This document shows positions 47,568-56,015 of a stretch of DNA of 64,000 nt, one piece after another. The position numbers and the translations under genes are program-made. Source of the stretch: JAGVSZ01 sp035456405 (lineage in GTDB: Bacteria; Pseudomonadota; Gammaproteobacteria; Burkholderiales; SG8-39); NCBI GenBank assembly GCA_035456405.1, contig DATIDG010000080.1, positions 1 to 64,000 on the forward strand, written 5' to 3'. The stretch's first letter is position 1. The number at the start of each line of letters is the position of its first letter. Below the pieces are notes generated by a model. It was not told the DNA's origin, made no database searches, and saw only the letters and a program-made list of their open reading frames with translations.

Positions 47568-50429
47568 ATGCAGCTTGCCGGAGAGGCCGCGTCAATCCAG
47601 TCGTTCGTGACCGCGACATTCGCCGAAAGCGCGCCGTCGACTCAGAACTCGAGCCTCTCCCAATATAGGGTCATTCGGCGGAACGGCGTCGTCGTCGGCT
47701 TCGAGCCAGCCAAGATCAGCGTCGCCATGACCAAGGCGTTCCTGGCCGTAAGCGGCGGGCAGGGCGCCGCTTCGGCTCGAATCCGCGAGCTCGTGGTGAA
47801 CCTTACCGAGGCGGTCGTGGTGGCATTGCTGCGCCGCCAGCCCCAGGGCGGCACGTTCCACATCGAGGACATCCAGGACCAGGTCGAGCTCGCCCTGATG
47901 CGCTCGGGCGAGCACGATACCGCGCGCGCTTACGTGCTGTACCGCGAAAAGCGGGCGCAAGCGCGCGCGCAGGATGCAGCGCAGAAGAAGGCTGCTGCGG
48001 CTCAGCCCGTGCTGCACGTCGTGGAGGACGGCGCGCGCCGTCCGCTCGACATAGCGCGTCTGACCGAACTGATTCAGTCCTCCTGCGCCGGGCTCGCAGA
48101 AGTGGTGGACGGCCAGACGATCCTCCAGGAAACGCTCAAGAACCTGTACGACGGCGTGCCGATGGACGAAGTGCGCAAGTCGGCGGTGCTCTCCGCCCGC
48201 GCGCTGATCGAGAAGGATCCGGCCTACTCGTTCGTCACTGCCCGGCTGCTCCTCAACATCATCCGGCGCGAGGTGCTCGGCGAGGAAGCGACCCATGCCG
48301 AGATGGCGACCCGCTACGCCGACTACTTTCCGCAGTTTGTGAAGCACGGCATCAGGTCCGACCTGCTGGACGAGCGCCTAGCGCGCTTCGACCTTCTGAA
48401 GCTCGGCGCGGCCCTGGACCCCTCCCGCGACCTCAAGTTCGGATATCTCGGGCTGCAGACGCTGTACGACCGCTATTTCCTGCACGTCGACGGCCGACGA
48501 ATCGAGCTGCCGCAGGCGTTCTTCATGCGAGTGGCAATGGGCCTCGCGCTGAACGAAATCAACAAGGAGGACCGGGCGATCGAGTTCTACAATGTCCTGT
48601 CGGGCTTCGATTTCATGAGCTCCACGCCGACGTTGTTCAACTCCGGGACGCAGCGCTCCCAGCTCTCGAGCTGCTACCTGACCACAGTTTCCGACGACCT
48701 CGACGGGATCTACGAGGCGATCAAGGAGAACGCGCTCCTCGCTAAGTACGCAGGGGGCCTCGGCAACGACTGGACGCCAGTGCGGGCGCTCGGCAGCCAC
48801 ATCAAGGGGACGAATGGGAAGTCCCAGGGAGTCGTGCCGTTCCTCAAGGTCGTGAACGACACCGCCGTGGCGGTAAACCAGGGCGGCAAACGGAAGGGCG
48901 CAGTGTGCTCGTACCTCGAGACGTGGCACCTGGACGTCGAGGAGTTCCTGGAGCTGCGCAAGAACACCGGGGACGACCGGCGGCGCACCCACGACATGAA
49001 CACCGCCAACTGGATACCGGACCTCTTCATGCGGCGGGTTATGGAGAACGCGGAGTGGACCCTGTTCAGCCCGTCGGACTGCCCCGATCTCCATGACAAG
49101 TACGGCAAGGCGTTCGAGAAGGCCTACCTCGCGTACGAGGAGAAGGTGGCCCGGGGCGAGCTCAAGCTCTTCAAGACGATCCCGGCGGTCCACCTGTGGC
49201 GCAAGATGCTCTCGATGCTGTTCGAGACTGGCCATCCCTGGATCACGTTCAAGGATCCATGCAATCTGCGTTCGCCGCAGCAGCACGCGGGCGTCGTGCA
49301 CAGCTCAAATCTGTGCACCGAGATCACGCTTAACACCAACGACAGAGAGATTGCAGTCTGCAATCTGGGCTCGGTGAATCTGGTCGCCCACATGAAGGAC
49401 GGCCAGCTAGATCACGAAAAGCTGAAGCGCACGGTCGCGACGGCGATGCGGATGCTCGACAACGTAATCGACATCAACTACTACGCGGTCGCGAAGGCGC
49501 GCAACTCCAACATCAAACACCGGCCGGTCGGGCTCGGCATCATGGGGTTCCAGGACTGCCTGCACCTGTTGCGGATTCCGTACGGGACACCGGAGGCCGT
49601 CGAGTTCGCCGACCGCTCGATGGAGGCCGTGGCCTACCACGCGTACTGGGCGTCCACAGAGCTCGCCGAAGAGCGGGGCCGGTATTCGAGCTTCAAGGGG
49701 TCGCTGTGGGACCGCGGCATCCTGCCGCAGGATTCGCTCAAGCTCCTCGAGCAGGAGCGCGGGGGGTACGTCGAGGTCGACGCTTCCGAGTCGCTGGACT
49801 GGGCGAGCCTGCGCGAGCGGGTCAGGAAGCACGGCATGCGCAACTCCAACTGTCTGGCAATCGCGCCGACGGCGACCATCGCCAACATCATCGGCGTGTC
49901 GGCGTCGATCGAGCCGACCTTCCAGAACCTCTTCGTCAAGTCGAACCTGTCCGGCGAGTTCACCGTAGTCAACGAGTACCTCGTTGCGGACCTGAAGCGA
50001 CTCGGCCTCTGGGACGAGGTGATGATCGCCGACCTGAAGTACTTCGACGGCAATCTCGCCCGGATTGACCGGGTACCGGCAGACCTCCGGCGGCTGTACG
50101 CAACGGCGTTCGAGATTGACCCGTCGTGGCTGGTCGAAGCCGGCGCACGGCGCCAGAAGTGGATCGACCAGTCGCAGTCGCTCAACATCTACATCGCGAA
50201 TGCATCCGGCAAGAAGCTCGACGATACCTACAAGCTTGCGTGGATCCGCGGTCTCAAGACGACGTATTACTTGCGCTCGCTCGGCGCCACCCACGCGGAG
50301 AAGTCGACGGTGAACACCGGGCAGCTCAATGCCGTTCCCGCCGATGGCACGACGGCAGTGCTCGCCGCGGATGCGAGCGAGCCGAAGTTCTGCGCCATCG
50401 ACAATCCGGAGTGCGAGGCGTGCCAGTAG
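47568..50429 (+). CDS. nrdA: Ribonucleoside-diphosphate reductase alpha subunit, class Ia
   Basis: 953 residues. Reduces NDPs to dNDPs with the beta subunit. An ATP-cone (YRVIRRNGVVVGFEPAKISVAMTKAF, from about residue 28) is followed by the ten-stranded barrel; active-site Cys lies in SSNLCTEITLNT near residue 583. The C-terminal redox pair is CEAC at the very end (IDNPECEACQ). The Ala-rich linker after the cone (ARAQDAAQKKAAAAQPV) lengthens the protein. The gene is under two NrdR boxes; the ATG has GAGGAGACGAGAG before it. Confidence 0.96.
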   Translation: MQLAGEAASIQSFVTATFAESAPSTQNSSLSQYRVIRRNGVVVGFEPAKISVAMTKAFLAVSGGQGAASARIRELVVNLTEAVVVALLRRQPQGGTFHIEDIQDQVELALMRSGEHDTARAYVLYREKRAQARAQDAAQKKAAAAQPVLHVVEDGARRPLDIARLTELIQSSCAGLAEVVDGQTILQETLKNLYDGVPMDEVRKSAVLSARALIEKDPAYSFVTARLLLNIIRREVLGEEATHAEMATRYADYFPQFVKHGIRSDLLDERLARFDLLKLGAALDPSRDLKFGYLGLQTLYDRYFLHVDGRRIELPQAFFMRVAMGLALNEINKEDRAIEFYNVLSGFDFMSSTPTLFNSGTQRSQLSSCYLTTVSDDLDGIYEAIKENALLAKYAGGLGNDWTPVRALGSHIKGTNGKSQGVVPFLKVVNDTAVAVNQGGKRKGAVCSYLETWHLDVEEFLELRKNTGDDRRRTHDMNTANWIPDLFMRRVMENAEWTLFSPSDCPDLHDKYGKAFEKAYLAYEEKVARGELKLFKTIPAVHLWRKMLSMLFETGHPWITFKDPCNLRSPQQHAGVVHSSNLCTEITLNTNDREIAVCNLGSVNLVAHMKDGQLDHEKLKRTVATAMRMLDNVIDINYYAVAKARNSNIKHRPVGLGIMGFQDCLHLLRIPYGTPEAVEFADRSMEAVAYHAYWASTELAEERGRYSSFKGSLWDRGILPQDSLKLLEQERGGYVEVDASESLDWASLRERVRKHGMRNSNCLAIAPTATIANIIGVSASIEPTFQNLFVKSNLSGEFTVVNEYLVADLKRLGLWDEVMIADLKYFDGNLARIDRVPADLRRLYATAFEIDPSWLVEAGARRQKWIDQSQSLNIYIANASGKKLDDTYKLAWIRGLKTTYYLRSLGATHAEKSTVNTGQLNAVPADGTTAVLAADASEPKFCAIDNPECEACQ

Positions 50430-50457
50430 CCGCCAAAAGAAGACATCGGAGGAAGAG

Positions 50458-51624
50458 ATGCTGAAGTTCGACGACGATGCCAGCACGCAGGCCGCATCGA
50501 GCCTCGCGCAGATGGCTACGCTCGGACTGCAGGCGGCCACCGGGTTCGTGCCGTCGGGACGTGCGTCGCCGGTGCCCGCCAACGCTCCTGACGGCGCCGA
50601 CGTCCATCGTCGGATTCGCCTCGAAGACAAGCGGATCATCAATGGCCGGACGGACGTCAATCAGCTCGTTCCCTTCAAGTACAAGTGGGCCTGGGAGAAG
50701 TATCTGTCGGCATGCGCCAATCACTGGATGCCGCAGGAAGTAAACATGAGCCGCGACATCGCGCTCTGGAAGGATCCGAACGGCCTGACCGAGGACGAGC
50801 GGCGCGTAGTAAAGCGCAATCTCGGGTTCTTCGTAACGGCTGACTCGCTGGCGGCCAATAACATCGTGCTCGGAACCTATCGTCACATCTCGGCGCCCGA
50901 GTGCCGGCAGTACCTCTTGCGGCAGGCCTTCGAGGAGGCGATCCACACCCACGCCTACCAGTACATCGTCGAAAGCCTTGCGCTCGACGAGGGCGAGGTG
51001 TTCAACGCCTACCACGAGGTGCCGAGCATCCGGGACAAGGACGAATTCCTGATTCCGTTCATCGACACGCTCACCAATCCCTCCTTCCGGACCGGCACGC
51101 CGGAGGCCGATCAAGATCTGCTGAAGAGCCTCATCGTCTTCGCCTGCGTCATGGAGGGATTGTTCTTCTACGTGGGATTCACCCAGATCCTGGCGCTGGG
51201 CCGGCAGAACAAGATGACGGGCGCCGCGGAGCAGTACCAGTACATCCTGCGCGACGAGTCGATGCACTGCAACTTCGGGATCGACCTCATCAACCAGATC
51301 AAGCTCGAGAACCCACACCTCTGGACGCAGGAGTTCCGCGAGGAGATCCAGGGCCTTATGCAGAAGGCGGTCGAGCTCGAGTATCGCTACGCGGAGGACA
51401 CCATGCCGCGCGGGGTGCTCGGCCTTAACGCTCCGATGTTCAAGGAGTACCTGCGCTTCATCGCGAACAGGCGCTGCCAGCAGATCGGCGTCGAGCAGCT
51501 CTATCCGGGCGCGACCAATCCGTTCCCGTGGATGAGCGAGATGATCGATCTGAAGAAGGAGCGTAATTTCTTCGAGACGCGCGTCATCGAGTACCAGACA
51601 GGAGGCGCACTGAGTTGGGATTAG
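50458..51624 (+). CDS. nrdB: Ribonucleoside-diphosphate reductase beta subunit, class Ia
   Basis: 388 residues with an unusual N-terminal tail of about 50 residues (MLKFDDDASTQAASSLAQMATLG...). Diiron ligands: Asp in MSRDIALWKD, Glu and His in EEAIHTHAYQYI, Glu in VFACVMEGLFFY, Glu and His in ILRDESMHCNFG. The radical Tyr matches HAYQY (four residues after the His). The C-terminus FETRVIEYQTGGALSWD binds the alpha subunit. Follows nrdA by 28 bases with GGAGGAAG as ribosome site. Confidence 0.95.
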   Translation: MLKFDDDASTQAASSLAQMATLGLQAATGFVPSGRASPVPANAPDGADVHRRIRLEDKRIINGRTDVNQLVPFKYKWAWEKYLSACANHWMPQEVNMSRDIALWKDPNGLTEDERRVVKRNLGFFVTADSLAANNIVLGTYRHISAPECRQYLLRQAFEEAIHTHAYQYIVESLALDEGEVFNAYHEVPSIRDKDEFLIPFIDTLTNPSFRTGTPEADQDLLKSLIVFACVMEGLFFYVGFTQILALGRQNKMTGAAEQYQYILRDESMHCNFGIDLINQIKLENPHLWTQEFREEIQGLMQKAVELEYRYAEDTMPRGVLGLNAPMFKEYLRFIANRRCQQIGVEQLYPGATNPFPWMSEMIDLKKERNFFETRVIEYQTGGALSWD

Positions 51625-51926
51625 CCGGTTGTCGAACGCCCACAATTGCTCTAAGGTTGCGGCAACCGGGCGAGTCGCCGGGAATCCGCATCTTCCGCGA
51701 TCGCGGAAGAGCGGGGCGGCGATTCAGGTGCGCGAAGTCTGCGCGCCGCAGGTGTCAGTGATGTCGGAGCCCGTCCGGGTGTCCGACATTTTTGTTTGGG
51801 GCGGCGGTTCCGCGCTCCGGGCGGGATCCGATTCGCTGGGTTCGCTACAGCGACGGGACGCAGGGCTCGCTCAGCCGGCTTCGCTGATCGGTGTGTTCGT
51901 TCCTTCAAACTGACGGGAGTACTGAT
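51625..51926. other. Gene-free stretch between nrdB and the histone-like genes
   Basis: About 300 bases. It holds a 20-bp perfect palindrome (51691-51710) but no clear promoter or credible gene; a 94-codon ORF from TTG 51629 has no conserved feature. Confidence 0.6.
51691..51710. other. 20-bp perfect palindrome downstream of nrdB
   Basis: TCTTCCGCGATCGCGGAAGA, self-complementary over all 20 bases, with GCGATCGC in the centre. No T-tract follows, so it is not an ordinary terminator. Confidence 0.7.
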
Positions 51927-52295
51927 ATGGCAACGAAGGCAAGTAGGAAGAAGAAGTCTGCCGCTCGCGCCAAGGCGAAGCGAGGCGTCAAGCGGGTCAA
52001 GGTAAAGCGCGCAGTGAAGAAGGCCGTCCGTCGCGCCAAGGTGCGACGCGCCGCGAAGAAGGTGAAGAAGACAGCCGCGCCACGCAGGGCGAAGCGCGCG
52101 GTCAAGCGGGTCAAGGGGAAACGCGCTATCGCGAAGGCGAAACCGAAGCGCGTTGCGGCGAAAGCCGTCAAGGCGGTGGCAGCTCCGGCCGCGCCGGCGG
52201 TGCAGGCACCGGCTCCAACGGTTCCTTCGCCGGCGCCGAGGACGGCGCTTAATCCGGCTGCGGCGTGGCCGTTCCCGTCGGGCTCGCGACCCTGA
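51927..52295 (+). CDS. Histone H1-like nucleoid protein
   Basis: 122 residues, Lys/Arg/Ala-rich (AKAKRGVKRVKVKRAVKKA repeated) with no globular domain, then an Ala/Pro-rich tail ending TALNPAAAWPFPSGSRP. The low-complexity basic body is typical of bacterial H1-like proteins such as AlgP/BpH1. The C-terminal NPAAAWPFP motif recurs in the neighbouring gene, so it is a shared feature. ATG 51927 has GGGAG upstream. Probable role: DNA compaction. Confidence 0.85.
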   Translation: MATKASRKKKSAARAKAKRGVKRVKVKRAVKKAVRRAKVRRAAKKVKKTAAPRRAKRAVKRVKGKRAIAKAKPKRVAAKAVKAVAAPAAPAVQAPAPTVPSPAPRTALNPAAAWPFPSGSRP

Positions 52296-52419
52296 CACGG
52301 GCGCATACGCGAAGAATTCGACCGACCGGGCAACCTACCCGGCGGTTGGGTCACCGGCTCGAGAGAGCCGGGTGGAAGCAGGGAAGTACCTTTTCGTCAA
52401 CTCTAGAAGGAGCTTAAGC

Positions 52420-52485
52420 ATGGCAACGAAGAAGAAAGCTGCAAAGAAAACCGCGAAGAAAAAGGGCGGCAAGAAGAAGAAGTAG
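52420..52485 (+). CDS. 21-residue Lys-rich peptide, N-terminal part of a split histone H1-like gene
   Basis: MATKKKAAKKTAKKKGGKKKK, ending at TAG 52483-52485, preceded by AGAAGGAG as ribosome site. The next 99 codons in the same frame (to 52782) continue a histone-like body and the NPAAAWPLPTGSRP tail. Together the two halves make about 120 codons, like the intact neighbour. It may be made as a short peptide, or the gene may be broken by the amber codon. Confidence 0.6.
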   Translation: MATKKKAAKKTAKKKGGKKKK

Positions 52486-52503
52486 TCGTTAACGTCGAAG
52501 AAA

Positions 52504-52782
52504 GTGGCAGTAAAGAAGAAACCTGCGAAGAAGAAGCTGTCCGCGCAGCGGACGCCTACAAAGAAAAAGGCCGCCGTAAAGGCGGCCAAGAAGAAAGCTG
52601 CGAAGAAGCCCGCCAAGAAGAAGGCCAAGGCACCGATGAAGGCGGCCAAGCGAGCGGTGAAACTGGCAGCGCCAGTGTCGACAGAGGCTCCTGCAGCCCA
52701 ATCGACGACGGCGGCGCCAAGGGCAAATACTGCCCTCAATCCCGCTGCGGCTTGGCCGCTCCCGACCGGGTCGCGGCCCTAG
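52504..52782 (+). CDS. Histone H1-like protein, C-terminal part (after in-frame TAG)
   Basis: 92 residues if started at GTG 52504, in frame with the upstream 52420-52485 ORF, which ends 18 bases before. Basic repeats (KKKAAVKAAKKKAAKKPAKKKAKAPMK) then an Ala-rich linker and tail TALNPAAAWPLPTGSRP. The GTG has only a poor ribosome site, so as an independent gene it is weak; as the C-terminal half of an amber-split gene it is strong. Whether the protein is made is unknown. Confidence 0.55.
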   Translation: MAVKKKPAKKKLSAQRTPTKKKAAVKAAKKKAAKKPAKKKAKAPMKAAKRAVKLAAPVSTEAPAAQSTTAAPRANTALNPAAAWPLPTGSRP

Positions 52783-52992
52783 GCGGTGGTCGAATCCTCT
52801 GCGGCCGGGCTTTGTGCAGGCATAGTCCGAACCGCAGAGATTCGGCACTGGAAGTGGTCCCCCGGCTTTCCTATCGAAGGACGCCTGCATTTTAACAGTC
52901 GGTCGATAGCGAAGCCGGGCCCCTTTTCCCCAAAATTTTTTTATTGTGCAGTGCAAGATAACCTGTTGATTCGAGGCCCCTTTACACGCGCC

Positions 52993-53021
52993 TTGACAGA
53001 GGCTAACCCACTCATTAGACT
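52993..53021 (+). promoter_or_regulatory. Strong sigma-70-like promoter of the lytic transglycosylase
   Basis: TTGACA (52993-52998, consensus), 17-base spacer, TAGACT (53016-53021). Predicted start near 53028, about 233 bases before the ATG. Confidence 0.75.
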
Positions 53022-53166
53022 GCGATTTTCAACCTTTCCGCAGCAGTTCAGTCGTGCCGACCATCACGCCCGAATTGCCGCACCCAAGGCCCCTGAGACC
53101 GGGGTTCGAGGCGCCGACCGAGTGGTCCGCGGAAGCCGGAAAACCCACAGCGGGATTCCCCGGATC

Positions 53167-53210
53167 CGGATCTGAAATCCGATGTTTGGTATGCCGCCCA
53201 GGCGGGCGGC
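53167..53210 (+). promoter_or_regulatory. Two hairpins in the transglycosylase leader
   Basis: CGGAT/ATCCG (53167-53171, 53177-53181) with a 5-base loop, and GCCGCCC/GGGCGGC (53193-53199, 53204-53210) with loop AGGC. They lie 50 to 95 bases before the start codon. No known riboswitch motif was recognised. Confidence 0.45.
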
Positions 53211-53260
53211 CGACCACGCGCCCGCAGCCTGCCCGGGTGCGACCGACGGTAGAGGTGAAC

Positions 53261-53959
53261 ATGAATCTGGTCGACCTCAAGACGCGCTCGCGCCGCGGGG
53301 CGACGGCGCTCATGAGCGCTGCGCATACCGGGCTAGCCGTTTTCGGCCTCCTCGCGCTGGCTTTTCTCGCATTCGACGGCGCTCGCTTTGTCCCCATCCA
53401 CGCCGCGCAGGCAGGCGGCATGGCGCTGGGGAAGATGAGACCCGAATCAGCTCCACACCAGCTGACGGCCGCAGCTACGACTAGTGCACGGACCGACCCG
53501 CAGCAGCGCGCGCTTGCCGACCATCTCGCACGGCGCTATCGGGTCGCTCTTGACGCGACCGAGGACCTGGTGAGCGAGGCACATTCCGCGGGAGCAGCCA
53601 CGGGCCTCGATCCGCTGCTCATCCTTGCGGTGATCGCAGTCGAGTCGAGCTTCAACCCGATCGCCGAGAGCGGTTTTGGAGCGAAGGGCCTGATGCAGGT
53701 CGTACCCCGGTTCCATCTCGACAAGCTTGCCGCCCATGGCGGCGAGCACGCAGTCCTCCATCCGGGCACCAACATCCTCGTCGGTGCGAAGATCCTGCGC
53801 GAGTACGTCCGCCGGACAGGAACCCTGGAGGACGGCCTCCAACTCTACGCCGGTGCCGCGGAGGATCCAGCCCAGGGCTACGCGCAGAAGGTCATCGCCG
53901 AGCAGCAGCGTCTTAAGAGAGTTGTCGCCCGGGCGCCGCAGCCCGGCACCTCCGCCTGA
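53261..53959 (+). CDS. Lytic transglycosylase with N-terminal membrane anchor
   Basis: 232 residues from ATG 53261, with AGAGG upstream. A membrane segment near residues 25-45 (LAVFGLLALAFLAFDGA) anchors it; a flexible Ala/Thr linker follows. SLT domain: LILAVIAVESSFNPIAESGFGAKGLMQVVP (catalytic Glu in VESSF) and ILVGAKILREYVRR ... LQLYAGAAED. Likely periplasmic activity from an inner-membrane anchor. Follows a 230-base leader with its own promoter. Convergent with the aminotransferase gene. Confidence 0.9.
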   Translation: MNLVDLKTRSRRGATALMSAAHTGLAVFGLLALAFLAFDGARFVPIHAAQAGGMALGKMRPESAPHQLTAAATTSARTDPQQRALADHLARRYRVALDATEDLVSEAHSAGAATGLDPLLILAVIAVESSFNPIAESGFGAKGLMQVVPRFHLDKLAAHGGEHAVLHPGTNILVGAKILREYVRRTGTLEDGLQLYAGAAEDPAQGYAQKVIAEQQRLKRVVARAPQPGTSA

Positions 53960-53972
53960 GCGAAGCTACCCC

Positions 53973-55136
53973 TCAAGACTTCTGCAGCAACCGCGCTAGG
54001 CGTTCGACTCCCTCCTCGAGGTCGGCCATGGCGCGCGTGTATGCGAACCGCACGTGAGCCCTTGCGCGGTGCTTTCCGAAGTCCCGGCCCGGCGTGATTG
54101 CGACGCCCGCGTGCTCGAGGACTTCCATCGCGAACCGCTCGCTGTCGTCGGTCAGACGCGAGCAGTCCGCATACACGTAGAAGGCGCCCTCCGGCAGGAG
54201 CGGGATGCCGAACCCGAGCGCACGCAGTGCCGGCACCAGAAAATCGCGCCTGCGCATGAACTCGGCACGTCGCTCCTCAAGCACCGCTATCGTGTCCGGG
54301 CGGAACGCCGCCAGAGCCGCAGCCTGCGCTGGTGCCGACGGACAGATGTAGGCATTCTGGGCGAGCCGCTCCATCTCCCGCACGTAGTCCGTCGGCGCAA
54401 CGAGCCAGCCGAGTCGCCATCCCGTCATGTTGAAGTACTTCGAGAAGCTGTTGACGACGAAGAGGTCGTCGCCCAGCCCGAGCGCAGTCGGATGGTGCGG
54501 GCCGCCGTATGTGAGGCCTTGGTAGATCTCGTCGATCAGCGCGAAGCCCCGGCGGGCGCGTACCTCGGCGACAATCGCTTCGAGTGCCGCGGCGGGGACC
54601 ACCGTCCCGGTGGGATTGGACGGCGACGCGAGCATGACCCCGCGTGTGCGTGCGCCCCACTGCCGCACGACGTCGGCATGCTCCAGCTGGTAGTGGCGCT
54701 CCGGACCCGACGGTATCGTTGTCGGGACCCCCTCGAACATGCGAACGAAGTGCCGATTGCATGGATAGCACGGATCCGGCATGAGCCATTCGTCGCCCGG
54801 GTCGACGAGCGCGCCCATGGCGATCAGGAACGCACCCGAAGCGCCGGAAGTCACGACGATGCGCTCGGGCGCGACGTCGATCCCGTAACGGTCTGCATAG
54901 AAGCGCGTAATCGCGTCCCTTAACGCGGGCGTGCCGAGCGCCGCCGTGTACCCGAGCGGCTGGCTCCGAAGCGCCGTCACCGCCGCCTCGATCACCTGCG
55001 GAGGGGCGGAGAAGTCGGGCTGGCCGATTTCCATGTGCACGACGCGCCGCCCTGCATGCTCGAGCTCTTCTGCCCGTCGGCCGATCTCCATCACATGAAA
55101 CGGCTCGATGTCGCCCATGCGGGTGGCGAGCCGCAA
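53973..55136 (-). CDS. PLP-dependent aminotransferase, class I/II
   Basis: 387 residues from TTG 55136, which has AAAGG five bases upstream and gives RLATRMGDIEPFHVMEIG, the family start; ATG 55172 is the alternative. The fold type I aminotransferase pattern is visible: HMEIGQPDFSAPPQVIEAA, SPSNPTGTVV, FALIDEIYQGLTYGG, then the PLP Lys in VNSFSKYFNMTGWRLGW (near 235) and an Arg-containing tail. Substrate unknown; similar to valine-pyruvate or aspartate-type enzymes. No operon partners. Confidence 0.85.
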   Translation of the reverse strand: MRLATRMGDIEPFHVMEIGRRAEELEHAGRRVVHMEIGQPDFSAPPQVIEAAVTALRSQPLGYTAALGTPALRDAITRFYADRYGIDVAPERIVVTSGASGAFLIAMGALVDPGDEWLMPDPCYPCNRHFVRMFEGVPTTIPSGPERHYQLEHADVVRQWGARTRGVMLASPSNPTGTVVPAAALEAIVAEVRARRGFALIDEIYQGLTYGGPHHPTALGLGDDLFVVNSFSKYFNMTGWRLGWLVAPTDYVREMERLAQNAYICPSAPAQAAALAAFRPDTIAVLEERRAEFMRRRDFLVPALRALGFGIPLLPEGAFYVYADCSRLTDDSERFAMEVLEHAGVAITPGRDFGKHRARAHVRFAYTRAMADLEEGVERLARLLQKS

Positions 55137-55373
55137 ATGTACCTTTCGATGCTGGGCACGCGTCGCCCTCATGAGGAATAGTTCCCGGGGTTCTCTGCGT
55201 CGGACATGCAACCGATTCTAGCGTGCTCCCCGAGCACCGGACGCCTGAGGAATAAGGCGCGAACGGCCTGCAAATCCTTGTTGGGGCGGGAGTTCGGACA
55301 CTAGACTCCGCTCGATGCGCCCAGTTCCGGGCGTGCCCCGGGGTGCGCGACGTGGTGTTTCTCCAAGGAGGAC

Positions 55374-55862
55374 GTGCTCCTGGCGCTGGCCAGCATGTGC
55401 CAGCTTCGGCGCATCCCGTTCGACGCCGCGCTCGTCCTGCGCGAGCTCCCGCCACCGTGCACGCTCGAGACGCTGCTGCACGCGGCAAGGCGGATCGGCT
55501 TCGAGGTCGGCGCCCCCGAAGCGCGTCCGGAGGAGATCCGCGCGCTCGGCACACCTTGCCTCGCGCTCTTCAAGGCCACGATAGAGGGGCACCAGTCCAC
55601 CGCCGACGGCGGAGTGCCCGCACCAGGAACCGCGACGCACCGCGTAGCAGTCGTGCTGCCCATCTACCCCGAGCAGGGGCAGGCATTCGAGAAGCTCACG
55701 CGCGAGGGATACGCCGGACGCATGCTGTATGTGGAGAAACAGCGTGACCGCATCGAGAAGGAGCTGGACCTCAAGGTGCAGGAGTTCGCGATGCAGAGCC
55801 TGAGCGCCTCCATCGACCAGGGGCGCAAGCTTTTTGCCCAGCTGTACGTGTTGTCGCCGGTG
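55374..55862 (+). pseudogene. Fused remnant of a type I secretion system (HlyB N-terminus joined to HlyD)
   Basis: The first part, LLALASMCQLRRIPFDAALVLRELPPP...LEALLHAARRIGFEV (about 55377-55560), reads as the N-terminal peptidase-like domain of an RTX-type secretion ATPase. From about 55645 it continues VAVVLPIYPEQGQAFEKLTREG and LDLKVQEFAMQSLSASIDQGRK, which resembles the coiled-coil part of a HlyD membrane fusion protein. The permease, the ATPase and the rest of HlyD are missing. Beyond 55862 the frame runs antisense into the lipoprotein gene. A deletion joining two adjacent genes explains this best. Confidence 0.65.
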
Positions 55863-56015
55863 CACCGCTCGCCCACGAGGCCGGGCGAGAGCGTTAAGGG
55901 GCGGGAAGTCGCGACCGCGGCGCGCGAGGCCCTAGAAGCCGATACCGATTCCGCCGTACCAGCCGCTGCCGTCGGGGAGCCAGGCATAGCCGCCGAAGGG
56001 CTGGAAGCGTGGTTC

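Larger units (their letters stand above)
52783..53260. other. Gene-free stretch with promoter and long 5' UTR
   Basis: About 480 bases, AT-richer than the surroundings around 52930-52960. It contains the strong promoter at 52993-53021 and two hairpins in the transcribed part. I see no gene here. Confidence 0.7.

Noticed and set aside
51629..51913. 94-codon ORF between nrdB and the histone-like gene
   Set aside because: TTG start without ribosome site, no conserved feature, irregular composition.
52483..52485. TAG reassigned to a sense codon in this genome
   Set aside because: ilvC, nrdA, nrdB, ampD and other housekeeping genes end in TAG at the expected length.
52786..53175. 129-codon ORF in the AT-richer stretch before the transglycosylase
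   Set aside because: No domain and it would overlap the strong promoter at 52993-53021.
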